DNA of 8,521 nt from Caldifarciminota bacterium (GCA_011042705.1 DRBW01000188.1:1-8521); one strand, 5' to 3'; positions 1-6,249 are shown, counted from the stretch's first letter. Made by a program: numbers and translations. The notes: generated by a model from the sequence alone, not told the origin.

Positions 1-30
1 GACTTCGACATAATGGACCTGAAAATCTAA
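1..30 (+). CDS. Possible C-terminal end of an upstream CDS (partial)
   Basis: Frame 1 reads nine codons (DFDIMDLKI) and then TAA at 28-30. The alternation of acidic and hydrophobic residues looks like a genuine protein tail. However, nine codons cannot identify a family, and frame 3 is also open from the window edge to a TAG at 107-109. If real, this gene runs in the same direction as the DUF763 gene, and the strong hairpin at 312-353 could then end its transcript. This is a guess from a very short stretch. Confidence 0.25.
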   Translation, partial: DFDIMDLKI

Positions 31-311
31 TATCGGGACAATCTATGGGAAAATTCGGGCCCACAGACAGTCCCCAGAGAGCAAAGTCACAGTTGGGGTT
101 CACCCTATAGCGATGGGAAGGGGAAAAGAGAGCATGGAGGATAGGTCATGGGAGATTGGGTGATCTCCGGAGAAAGCCCAAAGAAAAATATAAGGGCCAA
201 GGGCCGAAGGGACTTCACGGGCAAGACACGCAAGCAGCGGAGGCGTGATCAGAGAGCTGCAACGCCCTGCTCTCCAGGCAGACTTTAAATCCTCCGGTTA
301 AATCCCCTTTC
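31..311. other. Intergenic stretch without a recognisable gene
   Basis: No frame on either strand gives a convincing protein here; the long minus-strand frame crossing it is the antisense of the DUF763 gene. The plus strand is purine-rich. Small visible elements are a 6-bp hairpin (GGAGAT 151-156, ATCTCC 163-168), two tandem copies of AAGGGCC (192-205), and GAGAGC/GCTCTC complementarity around 252-274. I checked for tRNA, tmRNA and RNase P RNA hallmarks and saw none. A small structured RNA or a decayed gene cannot be excluded by eye. Confidence 0.5.
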
Positions 312-353
312 CTGGTGGGGGGTGCCGCGCCCTTGCGCGGCACCCCCCACCAG
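312..353. repeat. Perfect 19-bp inverted repeat with CCTT loop (hairpin)
   Basis: Positions 312-330 and 335-353 are exact reverse complements, separated by the tetraloop CCTT at 331-334. The stem contains a run of six G:C pairs and GCGC next to the loop, so it would be very stable. On the plus strand it is followed by AT-rich sequence including TATTTT (361-366), a weak U-tract, so it may terminate an upstream plus-strand transcript. On the minus strand no T-run follows. It ends 17 nt before the DUF763 start codon and overlaps the likely -35 region of that gene, so an operator role is the main alternative. Confidence 0.75.
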
Positions 354-361
354 AGCATAAT
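333..361 (+). promoter_or_regulatory. Candidate promoter giving a near-leaderless DUF763 mRNA
   Basis: CATAAT at 356-361 matches five of six bases of the sigma70 -10 box. Exactly 17 bp upstream lies TTGCGC (333-338), which keeps the TTG of a -35 box and falls in the loop and right arm of the hairpin. Transcription would begin near 367-369, leaving only a few bases before ATG 371. This fits the absence of any SD sequence in front of that ATG. The -35 match is poor, so this is an inference. Confidence 0.4.
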
Positions 362-370
362 ATTTTCACG

Positions 371-1459
371 ATGAGTCCGAGGAAAACTGGAACGGCAGAT
401 CTGCCCCTCCACGGTGGAAGGGCGCCCAGGTGGCTTTTTTCGAGGATGGCACACCTGGCAGGCCTCATAGCCGAGGCCATCGTTATCGAATTCGGCCCCG
501 AGGAACTTCTCAGGAGACTCTGCGATCCCTTTTTCTTTCAGTCCCTGGGAAATCTCCTCGGATTCGACTGGCACTCGTCGGGACTGACGACAACCACCAC
601 CGGGGCCCTGAAGGAGGGAATCAGAGGAAAGGAGAGGGAGCTCGGATTCTTTGTCGCCGGGGGGAAAGGAAAGACCTCCAGGAAAACTCCCCAGGAGCTG
701 GAAAGGATAGCGGAGATAACGGGCCTCGACGCCTCGCCCCTGGTGAGGGCGAGCAGGCTCACGGCCAAAGTCGACACGAGCGCCCTGCAGGACGGATACC
801 AGATCTATCACCACGCCTTTTTTGTCACGAAAAGCGGGCTGTGGGGCGTCGTCCAGCAGGGCATGAACGAGAGAAGGAAAACTGCGCGACGATATCACTG
901 GCTGGGCGAGAGGCTCAAGAGTTTCGTGGAAGAACCCCACAGTGGGATAGTGACCCAGAAAAGGGAGGGGCTTGTCCTGGACCTCACCAGGAGGAAGGCC
1001 GCCGAGAACAGAAATCTCGTCGTGGAACTCTCCCGTCACGATCCCGAGAAGACAACTAAGGAGATAGAAAAACTCAGGGAGCTGAAACTTCCGCGCCGTC
1101 ATGCCCTTCTCCTTTCCGACATAAATCCCAAGTATCTGGAAAAAATACTCCTCAAGACCTATGAGAGGGCTCCATTGGACTTTGAGGAGCTCCTGGAAAT
1201 AAGGGGAGTCGGACCCAAAACCATAAGGGCCCTATCCCTTCTCTCCGACCTCATCTACGGCAAGCCGCCCAGCTTCGAAGACCCCGCTCTTTACTCCTTT
1301 GCCCACGGGGGAAAAGACGGTCACCCATTCCCCGTTCAGAAAAGGCTTTACGACAGGAGCATAGAGGTCATAGAAAGGGCGATAAAACTTTCAAAGTTGG
1401 GTCGCACGGAGAAACTGAAAGCCCTGAGGAAGCTGTCGGAGATATTTCAGACCCCCTGA
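371..1459 (+). CDS. DUF763 family protein with helix-hairpin-helix motif
   Basis: This 362-residue protein matches the DUF763 family, found in archaea and in some, often thermophilic, bacteria; its biochemical role is not known to me. Recognisable blocks are the N-terminal TGTADLPLHGGRAPRWLF (6-23), GLTTTTTGALKEGI (71-84), a block with YHHAFF, VVQQGMN and ARRYHW (146-177), a helix-hairpin-helix signature EIRGVGPKTIRAL (276-288), and a C-terminal SFAHGGKDGHPFPV (309-322). The HhH motif suggests contact with DNA or RNA (inference). No signal peptide or membrane segment is visible, so it should be cytoplasmic. The start is fixed by the conserved block beginning at residue 6; no SD precedes the ATG. 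The gene stands alone on the plus strand and its last 13 bp overlap the convergent histidine kinase gene. Length and motifs look intact. Confidence 0.9.
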   Translation: MSPRKTGTADLPLHGGRAPRWLFSRMAHLAGLIAEAIVIEFGPEELLRRLCDPFFFQSLGNLLGFDWHSSGLTTTTTGALKEGIRGKERELGFFVAGGKGKTSRKTPQELERIAEITGLDASPLVRASRLTAKVDTSALQDGYQIYHHAFFVTKSGLWGVVQQGMNERRKTARRYHWLGERLKSFVEEPHSGIVTQKREGLVLDLTRRKAAENRNLVVELSRHDPEKTTKEIEKLRELKLPRRHALLLSDINPKYLEKILLKTYERAPLDFEELLEIRGVGPKTIRALSLLSDLIYGKPPSFEDPALYSFAHGGKDGHPFPVQKRLYDRSIEVIERAIKLSKLGRTEKLKALRKLSEIFQTP

Positions 1460-2826
1460 TCCAGGGGTAGCTTTATCCTGAAAAGGGTGCCCTTCCCGAT
1501 TTCGCTCTCCACCTCGATGCTGCCTCCCATCGACCTCACGATCTGAAGGGCATTGTACAGGCCGAGGCCCGTGCCCTCACCCTTTGTTGAGAAGAAAGGC
1601 TCGAAAATCCTGTCCCTTATGTCGGCCGGTATGCCCGGACCGTTGTCCTTTATGCATACCACCGCCTCATCCCCCTCCATCCCGGTCTTTATCTCGAGTT
1701 TTCCACCGCCTTCCATCGCCTCCACGGCGTTGCCTATGAGATAGTCGAGCACGCAGTTGAACTGCGCAGGGGACAGGGTCAGGTGGGGAAGGGCTCCGTC
1801 CAGTTCGAGCCGACAATCCACCGATCGGGCATCGAAATAGCTCTTGAGCTCACTGGCTTTCTCAATGATGAGGCCGTTGAGGTCCACCGGGGCGACGTCA
1901 GCTGGGCTCAGGTTCCTTATTCCGTTTACCACTTCCCTGAGCAGCCCCTCCAGCTTGCGGACCTCCTCGACCACCGCCTTCATGTATGGCCTCTGGGGAC
2001 TTCCCTCGGGGAAATCGTCGAGAAGGGCATTCACTATGCCGCCGATGACGACCAGGGGGTTTTTCAACTCGTGTATCAGGTGGTGCATCAGTTCTCCCCG
2101 CGTCGCCTTCTTCTCCATCTCTATTATGGTCTTCTGGTATTCCCGGATCTTCCTCTGGGATTCCTCGAGTTTCCGGACTTTCTCCTCCAGTTTTCTGACG
2201 AGGAGGGCCCTGGAGATGGCGAGAGAGGCTCCCCTGGCGAAGGTCTCCAGTGCGACGATGTCCCCATCCCTTATCTCTTCTCCGGTAATAAAATTGTCAA
2301 CTATAATTACGCCGACCTCTCGCTTCGGATTGACGAGAGGAACCACTGCAAATTCGCTGACGTTAAGCACCTCTTTGAGCCTCGGGTGAACGTCTTCCCT
2401 CGAGAGGGCATCCCTGACGAGGACGGCTTTTTTGTTCTCTATGGAGGTTATGAGAGGGCTGCCCTGCCTCCTCAGCTCCTCCACGTCGAAGGTGAGAAGG
2501 TCGAGTTCAGTTCTGAACTTCTCCTTCTCCCTTTCGAACAGTGTAGGGCTGTACTTCCTTATGAGGTCGTCGACCGTCTCCCCTCTTCTCCCGAGCTCCT
2601 CCCAAACGCGGGCGGCTTCCTCCCGGCTCGCCGGTCCCATGGCGAAGTAGCCTCTGAGCCTCCCCTTCCTCGGCTCCACGAGAAGGAAAAAGGCCCTGTT
2701 GAATCCGAAGCTCTCCCCCGCCGTTATCGCAGTGAGTGTCGAGTAGATGATCTGATCCAGATCGAGGGAGAGCTCGAGAACCTCGGTGACAGCATGAAGA
2801 GCGGGGAGATAACCTTCAGCCTCCAT
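1447..2826 (-). CDS. Soluble GAF-domain sensor histidine kinase
   Basis: A 459-residue two-component kinase. Residues about 11-205 form a GAF-like sensor region; about 205-245 is a charged coiled-coil linker (KLEEKVRKLEESQRKIREYQ). The dimerisation/phosphoacceptor motif HELKNP carries the presumed phosphorylated His252. The ATP-binding domain shows the N box (N366 in NAVEAMEGGGK), G1 DNGPGIP (394-400), the F box EPFFSTK (409-415) and G2 GEGTGLGL (416-423). All catalytic motifs are present. There is no transmembrane segment, so it senses a cytoplasmic signal. It is the last gene of the minus-strand cluster; its ATG overlaps the DUF72 stop by 11 bp and is preceded by GGGAG, so coupled translation is likely. 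No response regulator or other output domain is in the window. The signal and partner are unknown. Confidence 0.93.
   Translation of the reverse strand: MEAEGYLPALHAVTEVLELSLDLDQIIYSTLTAITAGESFGFNRAFFLLVEPRKGRLRGYFAMGPASREEAARVWEELGRRGETVDDLIRKYSPTLFEREKEKFRTELDLLTFDVEELRRQGSPLITSIENKKAVLVRDALSREDVHPRLKEVLNVSEFAVVPLVNPKREVGVIIVDNFITGEEIRDGDIVALETFARGASLAISRALLVRKLEEKVRKLEESQRKIREYQKTIIEMEKKATRGELMHHLIHELKNPLVVIGGIVNALLDDFPEGSPQRPYMKAVVEEVRKLEGLLREVVNGIRNLSPADVAPVDLNGLIIEKASELKSYFDARSVDCRLELDGALPHLTLSPAQFNCVLDYLIGNAVEAMEGGGKLEIKTGMEGDEAVVCIKDNGPGIPADIRDRIFEPFFSTKGEGTGLGLYNALQIVRSMGGSIEVESEIGKGTLFRIKLPLDQGV
1453..1467. terminator. Small hairpin over the convergent stop codons
   Basis: CCCCTG (1453-1458) and CAGGGG (1462-1467) form a 6-bp stem with loop ATC, lying across the DUF763 stop codon and just inside the end of the kinase gene. 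There is no room for a separate intergenic terminator between the two genes. The following T-content is poor on both strands (TTTA on plus), so termination strength is doubtful. Confidence 0.3.
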
Positions 2827-3568
2827 GGATCAGTCTCCCTTCGATTATCTCCCTGAGTTCCAGGGCATTTCTCACGGCGTTGCCTCCGAAATCGTTGTTG
2901 AAATAGACGTATGCCAGGGCCCCCTCCTCCGCGGCGCTGAAGAGGAAATCGGCGAGTTCCTCAAGATCCCCGCGGGAATAAAGACCCTGGTAAAGGTGGC
3001 CCTTGCCGTGCATCCTGACATAAACTGTATCCGATGTCACAGCACGCGGGCAGGGAATGTAAGGGTGGTCCATTATGCAGAACCCGGCGCCCTTTCTCCG
3101 CAGTGCGTCAAAGACCTCGTCAATGAACCAGCTTCTGTGCCTGAACTCGAAAACGAAGGAGAGGTCGTTGGGAAGAAGGGCGAGGAAGTCCTGGAGAAGG
3201 GGCACATCGACCTTCAGGCCCGGAGGGGTCTGAAAGAGAATGGGCCCGAGTTTATCGGAGAGAAGTCTTGCCCTGCTCAGGAAAAGCTTCAGATCGCCCC
3301 CGGCGTTGCGGAGCTTCTTCAGATGGGTTATACGTCTCCAGGCCTTAACGGCGTAAATAAAGCCCCCGGGAGCCTTTCCGGCCCACCCTTTGAAGGTCTT
3401 TTCCGACGGCAGCCTGTAAAAGCTGGAATTTATCTCGACAGTGTCGAAAAAACGCGAGTAATATCCGAACCATTCCCTTTCCTTCAGCTCAGGTGGGTAA
3501 AAGACACCGATCCAGTGTCTGTACATCCAGCCCGAGGTGCCGATTTTGAAGGATTCAACCGAGGGCAT
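2816..3568 (-). CDS. DUF72 / YecE-like protein
   Basis: A 250-residue protein of the DUF72 (YecE) family, a widespread TIM-barrel-like family with no firmly established reaction. Visible family blocks are GTSGWMYRHWIGVFYP (10-25), TVEINSSFYRLPS (43-55), FEFRHRSWF (140-148), a YVRMHGKG strand (183-190) and the C-terminal FNNDFGGNAVRNA (223-235). Typical members are about 240-300 residues, so this one is complete. The first in-frame ATG after an upstream TGA is at 3568; AAGGAG lies 13 nt before it, somewhat far. The start overlaps the Nudix gene by 14 bp and the end overlaps the kinase gene by 11 bp, placing it in the middle of a tightly coupled operon. It has no signal peptide and should be cytoplasmic. 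Confidence 0.92.
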   Translation of the reverse strand: MPSVESFKIGTSGWMYRHWIGVFYPPELKEREWFGYYSRFFDTVEINSSFYRLPSEKTFKGWAGKAPGGFIYAVKAWRRITHLKKLRNAGGDLKLFLSRARLLSDKLGPILFQTPPGLKVDVPLLQDFLALLPNDLSFVFEFRHRSWFIDEVFDALRRKGAGFCIMDHPYIPCPRAVTSDTVYVRMHGKGHLYQGLYSRGDLEELADFLFSAAEEGALAYVYFNNDFGGNAVRNALELREIIEGRLIHGG

Positions 3569-4001
3569 AACTCTGGATCATCTCCTTCGCCTTCTCTAAA
3601 ACCCTTTTCTCGCTTTTATAGGAAGCGACCTCGATAGCTTCGTCAATAGGGAACCAGCGCACTTCCTCGACCTCGAAGTCGTGATCGGCGACGGAACCAC
3701 CGATGTACTCCATGAGGTAAAAATACACGATCTTGTGGTGCTTTACCTTGCTGTCGCCTTCTTTCCAGTAGAACCAGTAGTCGATCTTGTCGATCCTGTC
3801 CACTATCCTCGCCTCGAGGCCCGTTTCCTCCCTCACCTCCCGCAGGGCCGCCTCTTCCAGGGACTCCCCTTTTTCGACCAGTCCCTTGGGAATGGCCCAG
3901 ACCTCGCCTCCTTTGAGGCCTATCATGGCCACTTCCACCTGGGAGTCCCTTCTCCTGAAGACAACCCCGCCCGCCGAGATCTCAAATTTCACCCGGGCCA
4001 T
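3555..4001 (-). CDS. Nudix (MutT-type) hydrolase
   Basis: A 148-residue, single-domain Nudix hydrolase. The Nudix box is complete from G40 to L62 and matches GX5EX7REUXEEXGU, with E46 and metal-ligand candidates R54, E55, E58 and E59. The preceding WAIPKG (35-40) and the following IDYWFYW and VRWFPIDEA segments resemble Ap4A-type and related nucleotide pyrophosphohydrolases. These enzymes cleave a nucleoside diphosphate linked to another moiety with Mg2+; the exact substrate cannot be told from the sequence. The start ATG lies 8 bp after the rfaE2 stop, with a modest SD-like AGGG/TAGG overlapping that stop. A role as a housecleaning enzyme, or linked to the nucleotide-sugar enzyme upstream, is only inference. 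Confidence 0.93.
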   Translation of the reverse strand: MARVKFEISAGGVVFRRRDSQVEVAMIGLKGGEVWAIPKGLVEKGESLEEAALREVREETGLEARIVDRIDKIDYWFYWKEGDSKVKHHKIVYFYLMEYIGGSVADHDFEVEEVRWFPIDEAIEVASYKSEKRVLEKAKEMIQSYALG

Positions 4002-4009
4002 GATACAAC

Positions 4010-4498
4010 CTACCCTTCCATTTCTCTGATCTTCCTGATGAGCCCGGTCGTCGAATACCCCTCGAGATAGTCGGCGAGAACGAGCTTTCCTCCTCTCGCC
4101 TCGACGATATCTTTTCCCACAACCTCATCGGGCCTGTAGTCCCTTCCCTTGACGAGGATATCGGGAAGGACATCCCTGATGAGCTCGTAGGGAGTATCCT
4201 CCTCGAAGGGCACAACGAAATCGACGGGCTCCAGGGAAGCGAGCACGTACATCCTGTCCCTGAGGGTGCTCAATGGCCTGCCCTTTCCCTTCAGCCTCCT
4301 GACCGACTCGTCGGAGTTGATCCCCACCACGAGGACATCGCCCTGCTTTCGGGCGAAGTACAGGTACTCGACATGTCCCCTGTGCAGGAGATCAAAACAG
4401 CCATTTGTGAAAACGATCCTTTTGCCTTCTTTCCTCAGCTTCTCGCAGAGAGGTCCTATCGCCTTCCTTTCCACGAACTTCTCCTCGGGAAACCTCAT
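4010..4498 (-). CDS. rfaE2: D-glycero-beta-D-manno-heptose 1-phosphate adenylyltransferase (RfaE2-type)
   Basis: A 162-residue nucleotidyltransferase matching stand-alone RfaE2, equivalent to the C-terminal half of E. coli HldE. It transfers AMP from ATP to heptose 1-phosphate to make ADP-heptose for the LPS inner core. Motifs: FTNGCFDLLHRGHVEYL (30-46) with the HxGH nucleotide-binding site (H39, H42), NSDESVRRLKGKGRPL (61-76), ILVKGRDY (114-121) and the terminal GYSTTGLI (147-154), which is typical of RfaE2 rather than of glycerol-3-phosphate cytidylyltransferases. Length is normal for the single-domain form. The ATG at 4498 follows GGGAG by 9 nt. The kinase partner (RfaE1/HldE-N) and other heptose genes are not in the window. 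It opens the tight four-gene block with the Nudix, DUF72 and kinase genes. Confidence 0.93.
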   Translation of the reverse strand: MRFPEEKFVERKAIGPLCEKLRKEGKRIVFTNGCFDLLHRGHVEYLYFARKQGDVLVVGINSDESVRRLKGKGRPLSTLRDRMYVLASLEPVDFVVPFEEDTPYELIRDVLPDILVKGRDYRPDEVVGKDIVEARGGKLVLADYLEGYSTTGLIRKIREMEG

Positions 4499-4543
4499 CC
4501 TCTCTCACTCCCTTTCAATTCCACGGGCAACATGAGCATTCGA

Positions 4544-5983
4544 TCACCTGACAATCAACACCTTTCCGGTCCACTTTCCGGATCCGCCTTCGATCCTGTA
4601 GAAAAAGACCCCGCTCTTCTCGAAAGGCACTTTTAGCTCCCTCTCGAAATCCCAGCGGCCGACTGCCCTTCCCGCGGCATCGTAGAGATGTAACCTGTAA
4701 TACCCGGTCTGAAAGGAGGTAACCCTGAAGGTTCCCTCCGAATTCTCGATAAGAAAGGGAAACCGAACATCTGAAGCCCCGCCTTCGTGAACCGCCGGGA
4801 ACCAGGGGGCATCCACGTGAATGCCCTCCGTATCGCAGTAGAAAACGAGGGCCCCGGCTTCGGGCGAACCCGGGGCGAAGGAGAGAGCTGGCCAGAGTGG
4901 AGCGGACAGTGATATGGCTCCCTCTGCCACGTATTCGGGCGACGCCCATAATGTGGGCTGATCTCCGTAACAATAGGACCACTCCACCCTGTTCTGACCG
5001 TCTCCTTCCTCGATTGTAACGAGGTTCAGATAACTCTGCCCCACGTATTCCACGGAACGCATATCGGCGGGGTATTCATCCATGTCCTGTGAGGCCGAAA
5101 GAAGGTCTATCTCGAAATACCCGCCGTCAGAATAAGCTGTGTAGAGGTCGTAATTTCCGTCCTCGAAGTGGGAAAAAGCCACCCATATCTTGCTCCCGAC
5201 AGTATCCGATCCGACGGCTATCTGGGGATAAATGTCGGGTACGGTGTTGTTCGTGACCCTAATCGTGCTCCAGCTGCCTCCTATGCCGCCCTCCGATCGC
5301 CTTATGAAGATCTCCAGACTGTCCTCAACGGGGAAAAAATGCGCCCCGGAGAAAGCGAGGTAGAAGTTGTCCGCTCCGTCCAGCGCCAGGGACAGGCGTG
5401 GGTCCACGAGCTTGATAACGTCGGGAATATCGCCAAACCTCCAGTAAGCGAGTTCCCAGTTTTCACCGTAGTCCTCGGAGAGGGCAAAGAAAAGGGTGTC
5501 ATCCTGCCCGGTACCGCTGAGCCAGACACAGCCGAGGGAAAAATCGGGCCCCCAGCCCCTTGTGAGCTCTATCGAGTTCTCCAGCACCTGCCCTCCATAT
5601 ATCTGGACCTCCTCGGGAGGAGATCCGAAATCTCCGGGAAATCGAAGGAGGTATAGGCCGGAGCCGCCATCGGAAAAGAGAAGAAAGTGAAAATCGTGGT
5701 AATTATTGCCGGTGGCGAACTTCACAGCCTGAGAAAAAACCGATAAAGCGTGGGAGTGAATCAGCTCCCAGCTCAATCCGTGGTCAACGGAGCGGAGGAA
5801 CCTGACGCTCTCAGTGCCACCCCCATCGACGAGAGCAGCGAGATACACAGAACCGTCGTCTCTGAAGTCGACGGAGTAAGAAAGGATCTCTCCGCCCAGA
5901 ACGAGGCTGTCCGTCGGATTCCAGAAGGCTTCGAGGGGAATAAAAGCCAGAAGAAATAATAAGCAGAAGGCCAAAGGCTTCAA
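4544..5983 (-). CDS. Secreted Asp-box (BNR/sialidase-fold-like) protein with C-terminal sorting-like domain
   Basis: A 479-residue exported protein of unknown function. Residues 1-19 form a signal peptide with a leucine/phenylalanine-rich core, ending near LEAFW. At least two Asp-box-like repeats are visible, SVDHGLSW (65-72) and SEDYGENW (169-176), with degenerate copies such as RRSEGGIGGSW (228-238), suggesting a beta-propeller. The last ~65 residues (YYRLHLYDAAGRAVG, then SGVFFYRIEGGSGKWTGK and terminal VLIVR) resemble a type A sorting/FlgD-like Ig domain of T9SS cargo, so surface or extracellular location is likely. Catalytic sialidase residues (arginine triad, FRIP motif) are not evident, so enzyme activity is not claimed. 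The start is TTG at 5983, chosen because AGGAGG lies 6 nt upstream and the signal peptide begins there; no ATG is nearby. rfaE2 begins 45 bp downstream. Confidence 0.8.
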   Translation of the reverse strand: MKPLAFCLLFLLAFIPLEAFWNPTDSLVLGGEILSYSVDFRDDGSVYLAALVDGGGTESVRFLRSVDHGLSWELIHSHALSVFSQAVKFATGNNYHDFHFLLFSDGGSGLYLLRFPGDFGSPPEEVQIYGGQVLENSIELTRGWGPDFSLGCVWLSGTGQDDTLFFALSEDYGENWELAYWRFGDIPDVIKLVDPRLSLALDGADNFYLAFSGAHFFPVEDSLEIFIRRSEGGIGGSWSTIRVTNNTVPDIYPQIAVGSDTVGSKIWVAFSHFEDGNYDLYTAYSDGGYFEIDLLSASQDMDEYPADMRSVEYVGQSYLNLVTIEEGDGQNRVEWSYCYGDQPTLWASPEYVAEGAISLSAPLWPALSFAPGSPEAGALVFYCDTEGIHVDAPWFPAVHEGGASDVRFPFLIENSEGTFRVTSFQTGYYRLHLYDAAGRAVGRWDFERELKVPFEKSGVFFYRIEGGSGKWTGKVLIVR

Positions 5984-5989
5984 AGGTCA

Positions 5990-5995
5990 CCTCCT
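5990..5995 (-). promoter_or_regulatory. Strong SD that fixes the TTG start of the secreted protein
   Basis: On the minus strand the sequence reads AGGAGG, six bases, then TTG. This is an ideal spacing and supports a TTG initiation codon for the signal-peptide-bearing gene. Confidence 0.75.
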
Positions 5996-6028
5996 ATTTG
6001 TCAAAACATGGATGAACGGCTCATAGCG

Positions 6029-6249
6029 TCAAACGTTCCCTCCGGAATTGCCGCCATCACTTTTATCTACATCGAACACTTGAAATAACCGATGCCCTGA
6101 AGGCCGTTCAGTCAAAATATATACATCCTCACCCTCCTCTTTTGCAAGTATCGCACTGTCCTGCGTCCGCAAGAACCGATAGATCCTCCGGGTGAAAACC
6201 GCGAGACTTCGGCCTTTCTAAACCTGAAGTCATCGTCAACTCGCCCCAT
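6029..6249 (-). pseudogene. Possible small CDS split by a one-base frameshift
   Basis: ATG at 6249 is preceded by GGAGG at 6263-6259 with 9-nt spacing. Its frame reads MGRVDDDFRFRKAEVSRF and then becomes low-quality (Cys/Arg-rich) to a TGA at 6114-6112 (45 aa). The -1 frame, open from 6217 to a TGA at 6031-6029, carries protein-like text: RRIYRFLRTQDSAILAKEE, GEDVYILTERPSGHRLFQVF. Adding one T to the TTTT run at 6195-6198 joins both parts into a 73-residue charged protein. It ends 45 bp before the TTG of the secreted protein and would be the first gene of that operon. Codon use (CGG rather than AGG, more A/T-ending codons) differs from the neighbours. No family is recognised. Alternatives: a sequencing or assembly deletion, a true pseudogene, or chance. 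Confidence 0.38.

Noticed and set aside
192..205. Tandem AAGGGCC 7-mer as a CRISPR or satellite repeat
   Set aside because: Only two complete copies in a purine-rich stretch; not enough to suggest an array.
270..310. tRNA-like string (GACTTTAAATC, GGTTAAATCC) on the plus strand
   Set aside because: No acceptor stem or D-arm can be formed and the anticodon stem would be only 2 bp.
215..1102. 295-codon minus-strand open frame opposite the DUF763 gene
   Set aside because: The opposite strand encodes a full DUF763 protein with all conserved blocks; the antisense product is proline/glycine-rich without any recognisable motif.
1783..2856. Long plus-strand open frame opposite the histidine kinase
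   Set aside because: It is a shadow of the kinase gene, which has all catalytic motifs; the antisense translation matches no family.
2825..3637. Plus-strand open frame opposite DUF72 and the end of the Nudix gene
   Set aside because: Both minus-strand genes are well supported by family motifs; the antisense frame merely runs across two genes.
5168..5656. 162-codon plus-strand frame opposite the secreted protein
   Set aside because: Antisense shadow; the minus-strand gene has a signal peptide, SD and Asp boxes.
6185..6210. Programmed -1 frameshift signal in the small ORF
   Set aside because: No X XXY YYZ heptamer or strong downstream pseudoknot is visible; a one-base indel is the simpler explanation.
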